A DNA stretch of 64,000 nucleotides from Betaproteobacteria bacterium GR16-43 (GTDB taxonomy: Bacteria > Pseudomonadota > Gammaproteobacteria > Burkholderiales > Usitatibacteraceae). The stretch is from contig CP019169.1 in the NCBI GenBank assembly GCA_001953215.1, positions 3,038,001 through 3,102,000 on the forward strand. The letters run 5' to 3'. The notes under the pieces were generated by a model. That model had not been told where the DNA came from and made no database searches. It saw only the letters and a list, made by a program, of their open reading frames with translations. The position numbers and the translations under genes were made by a program. Positions within the stretch are counted from its first letter, which is position 1; each line of letters starts with the position of its first letter. Shown here one piece after another: positions 45,428 through 56,076 of the stretch.

Positions 45428-48400
45428 ATGAATCTCCAAGGGACACGCATCATCGTTGGGTCGCTGCTCGTGCTGGCGGCCCTTGCGGGGCAGGCGCAAA
45501 CGCCGATCTGGTCGAAGCTGGATCGGGCGGCGATCGAAGCGAATCAATGGATCTCGTCGACGAGGTCCCTGGTCGTTGCGCCCAATGGAGATGCGATCGC
45601 GGCCGGAGGCATCGGCAACGGGAGCGGCGGCGACTTCGCGGTGGTTCGGTACGCGGCTTCGACCGGGGCCGCGGTCTGGACGTCCACTTATTCGGCGTCC
45701 TTGTCCTACGAAGCGGCCCTTGCGGTGGCACTCGATGCGGCAGGCGATGTGATCGTCACCGGCTACGTTCCGGGCGGGCTACCGGGCTATGGGATCACCG
45801 GCGCCGTGACGGTGAAGTTCAATGGCATGACCGGCGAGCTCCTGTGGGTCGCGAAGACGGAGATCCTGTCGACCGGCAACGCCCTCGCTGTCGGTCCGCA
45901 GAACCATGTCTACGTGACGGGGAGTGCGCTGGGCGGCGGGTCCGCGATGACCGTCGTGAAGCTCGACGGCGCGACCGGCGCCGTTTCCTGGGTTGGCACA
46001 GCGCCGGATGCGGGCACGGAAGGCGGCGCGGGCAACGCGATCGTCGTCGATGCCACCGGAGATGCGTATGTCGCGGGCATCTCGAACGCCAACGTCTTCC
46101 AGGTGGCGCGCTTCGCCGGAAGCAGTGGCAACGTCACTTGGTCGCGTGCGAGGGGCTCCGCGGGCAGCCAGGGTCGTCACCTGGCGCTCGATGCCGCGGG
46201 CGACGTGATCGCGGCAGGCGGCATCGATACCGGCATGGGGATGCGGTTCTGCACCCTGAAGCTCGCGAAGGACAGCGGCACGGAGGCGTGGATGACCTGT
46301 GTCGGAGGCACGCTCGAAGGAGCCGGCCTGGCGAACGGCGTCGCACTCGATGGAGCCGGCGACGCATACGTCACGGGCTATACGAAAGGCACGTCATTCC
46401 CGGGGCAAGGCGGCGGAAATGCGGTCGGTGTCGAGATGCGCACTGTGAAGCTCGCGGGCTCGACGGGCGTCGTGCAGTGGAGCCGCACGGTCGCTCCCGA
46501 AGTGAACGGGATCGGCAATGTCGTTACCGGTGCCGGGAGCGGTGCGCCGGTCGTCACGGGCGTCCTGCAGCAGTTGGATCCCACCTACGGTTACGTGACG
46601 GCGAGCTATCCCGTGACCGTCCGCTACTCGGCTTCCGATGGATCTCCGACGTGGACCGTCGGCAGTTTCGGCTCGCCGGTGCCGGGGACGGGACGGGGAC
46701 TCGGCGTCGACGCGTCCGGCGACGTTCTCTTCGCCGGTGCAGGGTCGACCTTGTTCGGCGTGCACAAGTACGCGGGCGCGACAGGCACCGAGCTTTGGAC
46801 GGGCGCCGCCACCACGGTGCCGGCCTCGACCCGTCTCGTGGGACCGCATTTCGCCTTGCGAGGCGGGCGCCTCGCGTCGCTGCATTCCTTCGGGTACGCG
46901 AAGGGGCAGGTGGTGCTGCGCGATGCATCGAGCGGCGATCCGTTGTGGCGCGTCACCACGGACGACACGACCCTGGGGAATGGTGTGCCGCGCATCGCGA
47001 TCGATGGCGCCGGAGACGTCGTGTTGACGGGGGGCATCGGCGCGAGCTTCCAGGACAGCGTGGCGTACGCCGCCAAGCGGTCGAAGGTCGACGGCTCCGA
47101 GCTCTGGCGCGTGACGTATTCGGTTCCCGGCACGGCCTCTTCGTCCGGCACCGCGATCGCGGTGGACAGCGCGGGACACGTCGTGAGCGCGGGATCGACC
47201 TGCGGCGCGTGGGATCCGTTCATCGGAGGCTGTTTCACCCCCTCTCCCTGGGTGCGCCGCTACGACGGGGCCACGGGCGCGCTGCTGTGGCATGCCGCAG
47301 TCGCTCGCGGGGTCGCTTCGCTGGCGCTCGACGCCGCCAACAATCCGGTGATCGCGGGCGGCGACAGGGTCGCCAAGCTCGACGCGGCCACGGGCGCTCC
47401 GCTCTGGACGACAACCGAGCCCGGGGGCGCCTTCGGCGAGATGCGTCTCGATGCAGGCGGCGACGTGTGGGCCATCCGGTCCGACGGAACCTCGACCTAC
47501 CTGACCAAACGTTCCGGCGCGGATGGCAGGTTGTCGTGGTCGGTGAGAGTGGCGCAATCGACGTACGGGGGCCGGTTGACGCTCGCTCCGGACGGCGATG
47601 CCGTGTTCGCGGTGGATGAGTACTCGAACTCTGCGTACGTGTATCGCGTGGTGCGCGTCGCGGGCGACGGGACGATCCGCTGGTCGCGCCGCCAATCGCA
47701 GGGAAGTCCCTCGAATGGGGTCACGGTCGATGCGGACGGAAACGTGTACGTCGCGTCTTCGTATGGGCTGCGCGCGAGCAAGTTCCACGGCGCCACCGGC
47801 GCCTGGATCTGGGATTTCGTCCACGAGTACGGCACGAGTACCAACGCGATCCTCGCCGACGTCTCGGGAATCTACCTGGCCGGCTACGGAACGGTGCCGG
47901 GCAGCGGGCTTCCCGATGCCGCATTGACGCTCAAGCTGTCGCCGGGCGCGACGATGCCGCCGTACGTTGCGTCGTACGACTTCGACCGCGACGGTCATTC
48001 CGACCTGCTCTGGAAGAACGTCGACGGCCGGCATGCGATCTGGCTGATGAGCGGGCTGTTGCCCACGGCCACGGCCGAGGTCGCGGCCTTCCCCGCGCCG
48101 TGGGTCGCGACGCACGTCGACGACATCGACGGCAACGGCAAGGCAGACCTGCTGTTCCAGCATCCCGATGGACGGATCGGACTCTCGTTGATGAACGCGA
48201 CGCAGGCCGTTTCCACCAACGTCATCGTCGGCAACACGGAAGGCTGGCACATTGCCGCGATCGGGGACCTCGATGGCGATGGGCGCGCCGACCTCGTCCT
48301 GCAGCACGCCGACGGCCGCGTGATGGTGTGGGTCCAGGTCGTGAACGGCACCGCGGGGCAAGCCGTGATCCTCGGGACCGGTACCGGGTGGCTCGTCTCG

Positions 48401-48988
48401 CGCCTTGCCGACTTCAACGCCGACGGGCAGGACGACATCCTCTTCCGCCATCCCGATGGCCGCCACGCGATCTGGCTCATGGATGGAAAGACGCCGTCAT
48501 CGCAAGTGCAGATCCTCAACGCGGGCGGTTGGACCGCGACGCACGCACCCGATCTCAATGGTGATGGCAAAGCCGACATCCTGTGGCAGCACACGGACGG
48601 AACTGTCGCGGCGTGGATCATGAACGGCACGTCGATGGCGAGCGGGGCCACGTTGCTCGCGGCGGGGTCGGGTTGGACCGTCACGCACACCGCGGACTTC
48701 GACGGCGACGGCAAGGACGACCTCTACTTCACGCACGCCGATGGTCGTGCCGCGATCTACCTGATGAACGGGCTCATGCCGACGCAGACCACGCAGATCC
48801 TCAATGCGGGAAGTGGCTGGTCCGCGAAGGTGATGCGCGATCTCAACGGCGATGGAAAAGCGGACATCGTCTGGGAACACACCGATGGACGTGTCGCCGT
48901 GTGGTTGATGAATGGGACCGCGATGGTGAGTGGGAGCGAGATCCTGGGGCCTGGGACGGGGTGGAGCGTGAGTGGGGCGGGGCAGTGA
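45428..48988 (+). CDS. G16: double PQQ/SBBP-like propeller protein with FG-GAP propeller
   Basis: The true start is ATG 45428: GGGAGG (45414-45419) lies 8 nt upstream and the signal peptide follows at once (LLVLAALAGQA-QTPIW), giving 1186 residues. An in-frame ATG at 45389 would overlap G15 and spoil the signal peptide. The repeats resemble G15 throughout, with an extra insert near 46385-46435 (a Gly/Phe-rich loop). The cysteine loop is STCGAWDPFIGGC. FG-GAP blades run from about 847. The codons of its last residues (SVSGAGQ) contain the ribosome-binding site for G17, whose GTG overlaps the stop. It is part of the G15-G18 block. Function unknown; exported. Confidence 0.92.
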   Translation: MNLQGTRIIVGSLLVLAALAGQAQTPIWSKLDRAAIEANQWISSTRSLVVAPNGDAIAAGGIGNGSGGDFAVVRYAASTGAAVWTSTYSASLSYEAALAVALDAAGDVIVTGYVPGGLPGYGITGAVTVKFNGMTGELLWVAKTEILSTGNALAVGPQNHVYVTGSALGGGSAMTVVKLDGATGAVSWVGTAPDAGTEGGAGNAIVVDATGDAYVAGISNANVFQVARFAGSSGNVTWSRARGSAGSQGRHLALDAAGDVIAAGGIDTGMGMRFCTLKLAKDSGTEAWMTCVGGTLEGAGLANGVALDGAGDAYVTGYTKGTSFPGQGGGNAVGVEMRTVKLAGSTGVVQWSRTVAPEVNGIGNVVTGAGSGAPVVTGVLQQLDPTYGYVTASYPVTVRYSASDGSPTWTVGSFGSPVPGTGRGLGVDASGDVLFAGAGSTLFGVHKYAGATGTELWTGAATTVPASTRLVGPHFALRGGRLASLHSFGYAKGQVVLRDASSGDPLWRVTTDDTTLGNGVPRIAIDGAGDVVLTGGIGASFQDSVAYAAKRSKVDGSELWRVTYSVPGTASSSGTAIAVDSAGHVVSAGSTCGAWDPFIGGCFTPSPWVRRYDGATGALLWHAAVARGVASLALDAANNPVIAGGDRVAKLDAATGAPLWTTTEPGGAFGEMRLDAGGDVWAIRSDGTSTYLTKRSGADGRLSWSVRVAQSTYGGRLTLAPDGDAVFAVDEYSNSAYVYRVVRVAGDGTIRWSRRQSQGSPSNGVTVDADGNVYVASSYGLRASKFHGATGAWIWDFVHEYGTSTNAILADVSGIYLAGYGTVPGSGLPDAALTLKLSPGATMPPYVASYDFDRDGHSDLLWKNVDGRHAIWLMSGLLPTATAEVAAFPAPWVATHVDDIDGNGKADLLFQHPDGRIGLSLMNATQAVSTNVIVGNTEGWHIAAIGDLDGDGRADLVLQHADGRVMVWVQVVNGTAGQAVILGTGTGWLVSRLADFNADGQDDILFRHPDGRHAIWLMDGKTPSSQVQILNAGGWTATHAPDLNGDGKADILWQHTDGTVAAWIMNGTSMASGATLLAAGSGWTVTHTADFDGDGKDDLYFTHADGRAAIYLMNGLMPTQTTQILNAGSGWSAKVMRDLNGDGKADIVWEHTDGRVAVWLMNGTAMVSGSEILGPGTGWSVSGAGQ

Positions 48989-51900
48989 CGATCTCACGCG
49001 CTCTGCTCGCCATTGCCGCCGCGCTGGTGATGCCGCTGGCTTCCCTGGGCCAGACGACCCTTTGGCAGCACGACGAGAAATTCGTCGGCGAAGTGCATCC
49101 GGTGCCGGGCTGCGGCGACACGCGCACCCCGGAGAACAAGGCGGTGGCCCTCTTCGCCAACGGGGATCTCGCAGTCACCGGTTGCACGTCGCGACTCTCG
49201 GGATGGACCGTCGTTCGCTACGCCGCAGCAACAGGCCAGCCCGTGTGGACGGCGGTGCTGGGCGAATCGACCATTGACGGCCAGCAGCGGGGATACGCAC
49301 TGGCGATCGATGGAAATGGCGATGTCGTCGTGACGGGCGATCGCTACGGTGTGGCAACGGCACCGACCTTCGCCTTTCCGATCTTCAAGTTGGACGGAGT
49401 GACGGGCGCGGTGCTGTGGGAGTCGCAGCCGCTGGGCGAGCCCGGATTCGGGTTTGCGATCGCGATCGGTCCGTCGAACGATATCTTCGTCACGGCGCGG
49501 GGTACCCTCTACACGGGGTTTCGCGCGGCCCGCCTCGACGGCGCCACCGGTTCGGTGAAGTGGAACGTGGCCTCGCCGATTGCGCAACCACCGGATCGAC
49601 TCTCCGGATCCGCGATCGCGGTGGACTTGAACGGGGATGCATTTGTCACTGGAGACGGGGGGTCGTCCGGCCTCTTCCACGTGGTCAAGTTCGGTGGCTC
49701 CGACGGAAGCGTTGCGTGGTTGCATGTTTCCGACCCGGGTGTTGGCATGGACGTAGCCCTGGACCCATCCGGGGATGTCATTGCCGTTGGCCGCAAGCGG
49801 GCGGCGGGCGGCGAGATGCGCTTCTGCGCCGTGAAGCTGGCGAAGGCCACGGGCATCGCGGCTTGGACCTCGTGCATCGAGGGCACCGGCGGCCCCGCGG
49901 GCCAGGCCAATTCAATCTCGATCGACGCGATCGGCGATGCCTACGTGACCGGATACACCGCGGGCGCTCTCGACACCGAGATGCGTACCGTGAAGATGTC
50001 GGGCGCCACCGGCCAGGTCGTCTGGGCGGCCGTGGATCCCGGTGCGAGAGGCGGCGGCAACGCAATTGCCGGGGCATCGACGGGCAACCCCGTCGTCACG
50101 GGCTTCGCGGGCAGCAACGCGCTGGACGAGAAGGCGCGCACGGTTCGCTACTCGAGCGCGAATGGCATGCCGATCTGGGTCGTCGATCGAGACACGGCCA
50201 GCGTTGCCGGTATGGCGGCGAAGGTCGACGCCGCGGGCGACGTGATCGTGGCGCTCAACGCGGGCTACGTGAAATACGCGGGCTCCAATGGCGCCCTTCG
50301 TTGGGAAGCTCCAAAGGTTGCCCCGCCCCGTCTGACGTTCTCCGTCGGCGGCCGCCTCACTTTGCGCGGGGGCCGTGTCGCCTCGCTCGCCGTATCGAAT
50401 GCCGACTCGCGTGTCCAGTTGACGGTCCGCGATGCGATCTCCGGCGCGGTCGCGTGGCGCGCATACGTCGAGGGCCCCGGCTACCTCTCGTCGATGCCGG
50501 TCATGGCGCTGCATGGCAGCGGCGACGTACTGGTCACCTCGAACTCCGCGGGTGGGTCGCGCATCGCCAGGGTCTCGGCGGTGGACGGTTCCACAGTCTG
50601 GACTTCGGATCGAGCGGCGCCGAACGGCGACTTCGCTCGCATCGTGGCGTCCGGGGGCCCCGGGCGCGTCGTGACCGTCGGCATTGCCTGCTCTGCCAAC
50701 GCATGTCCTGCGACTTCGTGGATCGAGATGCGCGATGGCGCTTCGGGCACGCTGCTGTGGCAGGTCGAGCACGGCCAAACCCTCGACCGGACAGTCGACG
50801 CGATCTCGGGCGTGGGCATCGATGCGGCAGGCGACGTGATTGCGGCCGGAGTGCTGTCGACATCGAAATATTCCGGCGCGAACGGGACCTTGCTGTGGAA
50901 CGCGTCCGAGTGGCCCGGCTATGCGATCGACATGACGATGACGGCTCAAGGCGATGCCATCGTGCTGGCCGAGGGTAGCAACAGCGCGGTTCAGCTCTCA
51001 CGAATCGCGGGCGCCAGCGGCATGCGCACCTGGTTCGTCTCGTTTCCCCGATCCTTGAACCGGCCGCGAATGGCCGTCCTGCCCGGAGGGGATCTCGTGC
51101 TTCGGGTCGACGGAGTCGTGCGGCGCATTTCGCCCGCCGACGGCACCGTGATCTGGGCGCGGGCGTCGCGGGGTACGGCGATCGGCCTGGCCGTCAACGC
51201 GGCAGGGGACATTCTCGAACTCGGGCTCGATCCGACGGTTGGAGAGCAGAAGGCGCGCCTGGTGAAGTACGAGGGATCTTCCGGGGGCATCCTGACGGTG
51301 GACGCTCTCGATTTCGTTCCCCAGCCCAATCTGCCGCTGGCGATCGAGGCCGATACGAGCGGCGCGTATCTCCTGTTCTCGCTCGTGACCGGGGCCCGCG
51401 TCATGAAAGTGTTGCCGGGCAGCAACCCGCCCGTGCCACGCCTGACCGTGGACTTCGACCTCGATGGCGATGGCCGCAACGATTTGTTGTGGGTGCACGC
51501 CGACGGGCGCAAGGCCGTGTGGCTGATGAATGGTCTTACGCTCAAGGATTCCGGCGTGCTCGCGGTACCCGCGACATTCGTGCCCCGGGGCCGTGGCGAC
51601 ATCGATGGCGGCGGCAAGTCGGACATCTTCTGGGACAACGCCGATAGCACAGTGTGGATCTCGTACATGCAGGGCGCCGGTGTCGAGCGCAACGTGCCGC
51701 TCGTTTCCAACACCGACCGTTGGCACGTCGCAGGGGTGGGCGACCTCGACGCGGACGGCACCACCGACGTTGTGCTGCAGAACGCGGACGGTCGCGTCTT
51801 CGCATGGACCGCGATCGAGAAGCCCGCGGCGGCGCAGGCATTGATCCTCGGACCCGGTACAGGGTGGATCGTTGCGCGCGTTGCGGACTTCGATGGCGAC

Positions 51901-52464
51901 GGCTACGCCGACATCCTCTTTCGACACCCCGATGGCCGCCACGCGATCTGGTTGATGGGCGGCGTCCAGCCGATCGGGTGGGCGCAGATCCTCGGCGCGG
52001 GTGGCTGGACCGCGACGCACGTCGGCGATTTCAACGCGGACGGCAGGGCCGACATCGTCTGGCAGCACACAGATGGAACCATCGCCTTGTGGCTCATGAA
52101 CGGCACCTCGATGGCGAGTGGTGCGACGTTGATTGGCCCGGGTAGTGGGTGGACCGTGACGCACACCGCCGACTTCGACGGCGACGGCAAGGACGACCTC
52201 TTCTTCACGCACGCCGATGGTCGTGCCGCGATCTACCTCATGAACGGGCTCGTGCCGACGCAGATGAAGCAGATCCTCAACGCGGGGAGTGGTTGGTCCG
52301 CGAAGCTGCTGCGCGATCTCGACGGCGATGGAAAGGCCGACATCGTCTGGGAGCACACGGATGGGCGCGTGGCGGTGTGGCTGATGAACGGGACGGCGAT
52401 GGTGAGTGGGAGCGAGATCCTGGGCGCGGGCACGGGCTGGCGCGTGAGTGGAGTGTCACCATGA
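48985..52464 (+). CDS. G17: double PQQ/SBBP-like propeller protein with FG-GAP propeller, GTG start
   Basis: The start is GTG 48985, overlapping the G16 stop by 4 nt (GTGA). It gives a signal peptide (VTISRALLAIAAALVMPLAS) and 1159 residues. No ATG serves: the next in-frame one lies within the signal peptide. AGTGGGG (48971-48977) is 7 nt upstream. PQQ/SBBP-like repeats fill about 25-815, with RYAAATGQPVW near the start as in G18. The two-cysteine loop is short (ACSANAC). FG-GAP blades run from about 821. Blade 1 has a one-residue insert (DLDGDGRND), and blade 2 is degenerate (SDIFWDNADSTVWISYMQG), so the Asp loop stays but LMNG is lost. Its last bases overlap ATG of G18. Confidence 0.91.
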   Translation: MTISRALLAIAAALVMPLASLGQTTLWQHDEKFVGEVHPVPGCGDTRTPENKAVALFANGDLAVTGCTSRLSGWTVVRYAAATGQPVWTAVLGESTIDGQQRGYALAIDGNGDVVVTGDRYGVATAPTFAFPIFKLDGVTGAVLWESQPLGEPGFGFAIAIGPSNDIFVTARGTLYTGFRAARLDGATGSVKWNVASPIAQPPDRLSGSAIAVDLNGDAFVTGDGGSSGLFHVVKFGGSDGSVAWLHVSDPGVGMDVALDPSGDVIAVGRKRAAGGEMRFCAVKLAKATGIAAWTSCIEGTGGPAGQANSISIDAIGDAYVTGYTAGALDTEMRTVKMSGATGQVVWAAVDPGARGGGNAIAGASTGNPVVTGFAGSNALDEKARTVRYSSANGMPIWVVDRDTASVAGMAAKVDAAGDVIVALNAGYVKYAGSNGALRWEAPKVAPPRLTFSVGGRLTLRGGRVASLAVSNADSRVQLTVRDAISGAVAWRAYVEGPGYLSSMPVMALHGSGDVLVTSNSAGGSRIARVSAVDGSTVWTSDRAAPNGDFARIVASGGPGRVVTVGIACSANACPATSWIEMRDGASGTLLWQVEHGQTLDRTVDAISGVGIDAAGDVIAAGVLSTSKYSGANGTLLWNASEWPGYAIDMTMTAQGDAIVLAEGSNSAVQLSRIAGASGMRTWFVSFPRSLNRPRMAVLPGGDLVLRVDGVVRRISPADGTVIWARASRGTAIGLAVNAAGDILELGLDPTVGEQKARLVKYEGSSGGILTVDALDFVPQPNLPLAIEADTSGAYLLFSLVTGARVMKVLPGSNPPVPRLTVDFDLDGDGRNDLLWVHADGRKAVWLMNGLTLKDSGVLAVPATFVPRGRGDIDGGGKSDIFWDNADSTVWISYMQGAGVERNVPLVSNTDRWHVAGVGDLDADGTTDVVLQNADGRVFAWTAIEKPAAAQALILGPGTGWIVARVADFDGDGYADILFRHPDGRHAIWLMGGVQPIGWAQILGAGGWTATHVGDFNADGRADIVWQHTDGTIALWLMNGTSMASGATLIGPGSGWTVTHTADFDGDGKDDLFFTHADGRAAIYLMNGLVPTQMKQILNAGSGWSAKLLRDLDGDGKADIVWEHTDGRVAVWLMNGTAMVSGSEILGAGTGWRVSGVSP

Positions 52465-55400
52465 CGCGCATCGCCAGGAAGCCCATGGCGCGTACTCTCG
52501 CGGGCCTGCTCGTGGTGCTCTCGATGATGCTGGCATGCGCGGGCGCCAGCGCGTCTTCCGTGGTTTGGTCGCAGGACGAGTGGGGCACCGTCGACGCGGC
52601 CCTCTCGCCGGGGTGCACGTTTGCGCACGGCACCGGCGCGGCGAAGCAGGCCATGGCCGTGGCCGCGAATGGCGACGTCGTCGTCGCCGGATGCGCTCTG
52701 GACCATCAGCCCGCGCCGCTCGTGGCCGCGCGCTTCAGCGCCGCGACCGGACAGCCGGTCTGGATCGCCACGTACCACGGCTTGTTCCCCGGGTACGACC
52801 GGGCGGGCGGCATCGCGGTCGCCATCGACGCGGCGGGGGACGTGGTGGTGGGCGGCTATTCCAGCGACGAGGCCTACGTCATGACCGGACGAGTGAACAA
52901 GTACGACGGTTCCACGGGCGCGTTGCTCTGGAGCGCGGCGCTGTCCGATCTCATGCGGGTGGAGGCTCTTGCCCTCGGGCCCGGAGGTTCGGTCTATGTC
53001 ACCGGCACCACGCGCTCCGAACTCGACGTGCGCGCCGCGAAGATCGACGGTGCGACGGGCGCCGTGGCGTGGCAGTCGGGCGGGTCGCTCGCGGAGCGAG
53101 GCGAGGGCACGGCGATCGCGGTGGACGGCTCCGGCCATGCCTTCGTCACGGGCAACCTATCCGGGAAGATGCGCGTCCTGCGGCTCGACGGCGCGACAGG
53201 CGCCGTCGCGTGGCAATTGCTCAACGCAAGCGCAATCGGCAACGACGTGAAGCTCGATGCCGCGGGTGACCTCCTGATTGCCGGCGGCATCCTTCGCACG
53301 TACCCGGCGGATTTTTGCGTCCTCAAGCTGGAGCGCAACGCCGGTGGAACGGTGTGGACCGCGTGCCTCGACGGGGGCGGCTCCGCGGCGGCGCTGGCGC
53401 TCGGCCCCTCGGGCGAGATCTACGCGACCGGTTCGACGATCGTGGGCCCGTATTTGCAGATGCGCACGGTTCGCATCGATCCGACGGGAACCGTGGCATG
53501 GAGCGTCGCGCCGACCGGCTTGCTGGGTGACGGCGTGGCGATCTCGGGTGCCGCGACCAGCTTGCTGGGTGAGGGCGTGGCGATCTCAGGTGCCGAGACC
53601 GGCTCGCCGGTCGTGACCGGGTGGACCACTCCTGACTTCCAGAACGCGTTGCGGGTTTCGCGAACGGTTCGATACAACGGGACGAGCGGCGCGGTCCAGT
53701 GGACGGTCGACGGCCCGCAGGGCGTGTACTCCTCCGGCGCGAGCGTGGCCGTCGACACCGCGGGAAACGTCTTCACCGGATTGCGCAACGGCGTCCGGAA
53801 GCATTCCGCGGCCGACGGGGCCGAGGCATGGCTCGCATCGCCGATCACCCTGCGCGGCGGCACGGGTTTCAGCAGGGGAAGCGGTCCCGCCGGGCCTCGT
53901 GCAGGCCGTATCGCGACCCGGGCCACGATGTCTCCTTCGGGCAGCGTTCTCACCGTGCGCGACACGACGACGGGCGCCGCCATCTGGTCGCGCGAAGTCG
54001 ATCCGGAGACGTACGGTCGCCATCACCTGGGCGCGGACGGTAGCGTCGTCACGAGCGCGTCGCTTGCCATCGATCCCAAGACGCGCGGGGGGCTGTCCGA
54101 TCGGGTCGTCACGACGAAGTACGCCGCCGCGGACGGAGCGATCCTCTGGCAGGCGCAATACGGCCCCCGACCGAGCGCCTACATGAACGTCGGGATGTCC
54201 GTGGTGGACGGGACCGGGGCAGTCACGATCGCGGGTTCCACGTGTCCGTACGATCCACCGTTTTCCGGCCTGTGCCCCTCGGAAGGCTGGATCGAGCGCT
54301 ACGGCGGCTCCACCGGCCACCGCCTCTGGCATGCGACCCACGGCACGGTGATCGATGGCGTGAGCGATTTCATCGGCGCGATCGTGGTCGACGCGGCCGG
54401 CGACGTGATTGCCTCGGGCTCGCGAACGCGAGCGAAGTACTCGGCCGCGACCGGGGCCGTGCTCTGGTCCGTGCCGCAGGATTCCCCCCCGGTTTACGGC
54501 GGCGTGGTCGATGCGCAAGGTAATGTGACAGGTTGGCGCCGCACAAACGACGACCGGGTGAGCGTGAGCAAGTTCTCCGGGTCGACCGGAGCGGAGCTGT
54601 GGACCACGTCGTCGGTGGCCGGATCCTATGTCGGGCCGATCCAGCTCGCGCCGAACGGCGACGTGATCGCCGCCGCCGGAGACTATGACGGATCGGTCCG
54701 GCGCGTTTCGGCCGACGGCCGCGTCCTCTGGGTGCGACTCGTGAAGGGAGCGACGACGGGCATCGCTGTCGATGCGCAAGGCGACGTGCTGCTCTCGCAG
54801 TCCCTGTTCGATTGGCAGTCCCAGCGGTACCGGGAGAGCCGCGTCGTCAAGCTGCGCGGCGACACCGGCCGCATCGTGGCGCTGGATTCGATTGGTGCCG
54901 CGGACACCGTGCCGATGGGGATCGCCCTCGACGCGACGGGCGTCTACGTGACCCTTTCGATCACCGCCGGCCGCGAGCCGTCTCGCGCCCGCACCCTGAA
55001 GATGGTCGTCACCGAGGCATTGCAGCCGGTGCCGGCCGCGATGGACTTCGATGGGGATGGAAAGAGCGATCTCCTCTGGGCGCACACCGACGGTCGCGTG
55101 GCCGTGTGGCTGATGGACTCTCTCTCGCCGGCCGTGCAAGCCGAGGTGCCGCCGCCTTCGGGGTCGGCGAGCTTCGCGCTCGTGGGCGCTTGGGACGCGC
55201 ACGGCGATGGCAAGACGGATCTTGTCTGGCAGCAATCGAACGGCGCGCTCTGGCTCTCCCCTATGAACGGTGCCGCGCCCTACTACGCGCCGTGGCAGGT
55301 CACCGGCAACGCCGAGGGCTGGCAGCTCGCCGCGGCGGGGGACCTCGACGGCGACGGGCGCAAGGACTTCGTGCTGCAGCATCCGGATGGGCGGGTGCTG

Positions 55401-56054
55401 GCGATGATCTATCCGGTCGGGCCGCAAGCCACGATCCTCGGCGCGGGCACCGGCTGGATCGTGCAACGGGTCGCCGACTTCGACGGCGACGGGCGCGACG
55501 ACATCCTCTTCCGCCACCCGGATGGACGCCATGCGATCTGGCTGATGGACGGCACCACGCCGAAAGCGCAGGTGCAGATCCTCAATGCCGGCGGCTGGAC
55601 TGCGACGCACACGTTGGACCTCGACGGTGACGGCCGCGCGGACATCCTCTGGCAGCACACGGACGGCACCGTCGCGGCGTGGATCATGAACGGCACGGCG
55701 ATGAAGAGCGGCGCCACGATCCTCGACGCGGGCTCGGGTTGGAGCGTCACGCAAACCGGCGACTTCGACGGCGACGGCAAGGACGATCTCTTCTTCACGC
55801 ACGCCGATGGACGGGCCGCAATCTACCTCATGAATGGTCTCGTGCCGGCACAGACCACGCAGATCCTCAATGCGGGGAGCGGCTGGAGCGCGCGGCGTCT
55901 TCTCGACCTGAACGGTGATGGAAAGCTCGACATCGTGTGGGAGCACACGGATGGCCGCGTGGCGGCGTGGCTGATGAACGGCACCGCGATGACGGATGGG
56001 CGCGAGGTCATCGGCGCGGGTACGGGGTGGCGGGTCAGCGACGTGGGCCGATAG
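52461..56054 (+). CDS. G18: double PQQ/SBBP-like propeller protein with FG-GAP propeller
   Basis: ATG 52461 overlaps the G17 stop (ATGA), with GGAG at 52450-52453 seven bases upstream. The 1197-residue protein begins with a long signal peptide (LAGLLVVLSMMLACAGASA). Propeller repeats run from about 35 to 850, with the cysteine loop STCPYDPPFSGLC. A 14-residue tandem duplication (LLG-[DE]-GVAISGA) lies at about residues 352-379 and is absent from the paralogues. FG-GAP blades begin near 859 and end WRVSDVGR. Blade 2 is reduced (NGALWLSPMNGAAP). It closes the coupled G16-G17-G18 chain. No terminator-like hairpin was obvious in the 104 nt that follow. Confidence 0.92.
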   Translation: MTRIARKPMARTLAGLLVVLSMMLACAGASASSVVWSQDEWGTVDAALSPGCTFAHGTGAAKQAMAVAANGDVVVAGCALDHQPAPLVAARFSAATGQPVWIATYHGLFPGYDRAGGIAVAIDAAGDVVVGGYSSDEAYVMTGRVNKYDGSTGALLWSAALSDLMRVEALALGPGGSVYVTGTTRSELDVRAAKIDGATGAVAWQSGGSLAERGEGTAIAVDGSGHAFVTGNLSGKMRVLRLDGATGAVAWQLLNASAIGNDVKLDAAGDLLIAGGILRTYPADFCVLKLERNAGGTVWTACLDGGGSAAALALGPSGEIYATGSTIVGPYLQMRTVRIDPTGTVAWSVAPTGLLGDGVAISGAATSLLGEGVAISGAETGSPVVTGWTTPDFQNALRVSRTVRYNGTSGAVQWTVDGPQGVYSSGASVAVDTAGNVFTGLRNGVRKHSAADGAEAWLASPITLRGGTGFSRGSGPAGPRAGRIATRATMSPSGSVLTVRDTTTGAAIWSREVDPETYGRHHLGADGSVVTSASLAIDPKTRGGLSDRVVTTKYAAADGAILWQAQYGPRPSAYMNVGMSVVDGTGAVTIAGSTCPYDPPFSGLCPSEGWIERYGGSTGHRLWHATHGTVIDGVSDFIGAIVVDAAGDVIASGSRTRAKYSAATGAVLWSVPQDSPPVYGGVVDAQGNVTGWRRTNDDRVSVSKFSGSTGAELWTTSSVAGSYVGPIQLAPNGDVIAAAGDYDGSVRRVSADGRVLWVRLVKGATTGIAVDAQGDVLLSQSLFDWQSQRYRESRVVKLRGDTGRIVALDSIGAADTVPMGIALDATGVYVTLSITAGREPSRARTLKMVVTEALQPVPAAMDFDGDGKSDLLWAHTDGRVAVWLMDSLSPAVQAEVPPPSGSASFALVGAWDAHGDGKTDLVWQQSNGALWLSPMNGAAPYYAPWQVTGNAEGWQLAAAGDLDGDGRKDFVLQHPDGRVLAMIYPVGPQATILGAGTGWIVQRVADFDGDGRDDILFRHPDGRHAIWLMDGTTPKAQVQILNAGGWTATHTLDLDGDGRADILWQHTDGTVAAWIMNGTAMKSGATILDAGSGWSVTQTGDFDGDGKDDLFFTHADGRAAIYLMNGLVPAQTTQILNAGSGWSARRLLDLNGDGKLDIVWEHTDGRVAAWLMNGTAMTDGREVIGAGTGWRVSDVGR
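53514..53597 (+). repeat. 42-bp tandem duplication inside G18
   Basis: Two 42-nt copies (53514-53555 and 53556-53597) differ at four positions. They keep the frame and add 14 residues to a propeller loop. Confidence 0.85.
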
Positions 56055-56076
56055 GAAGACTAGGCGCGGCGGTACG

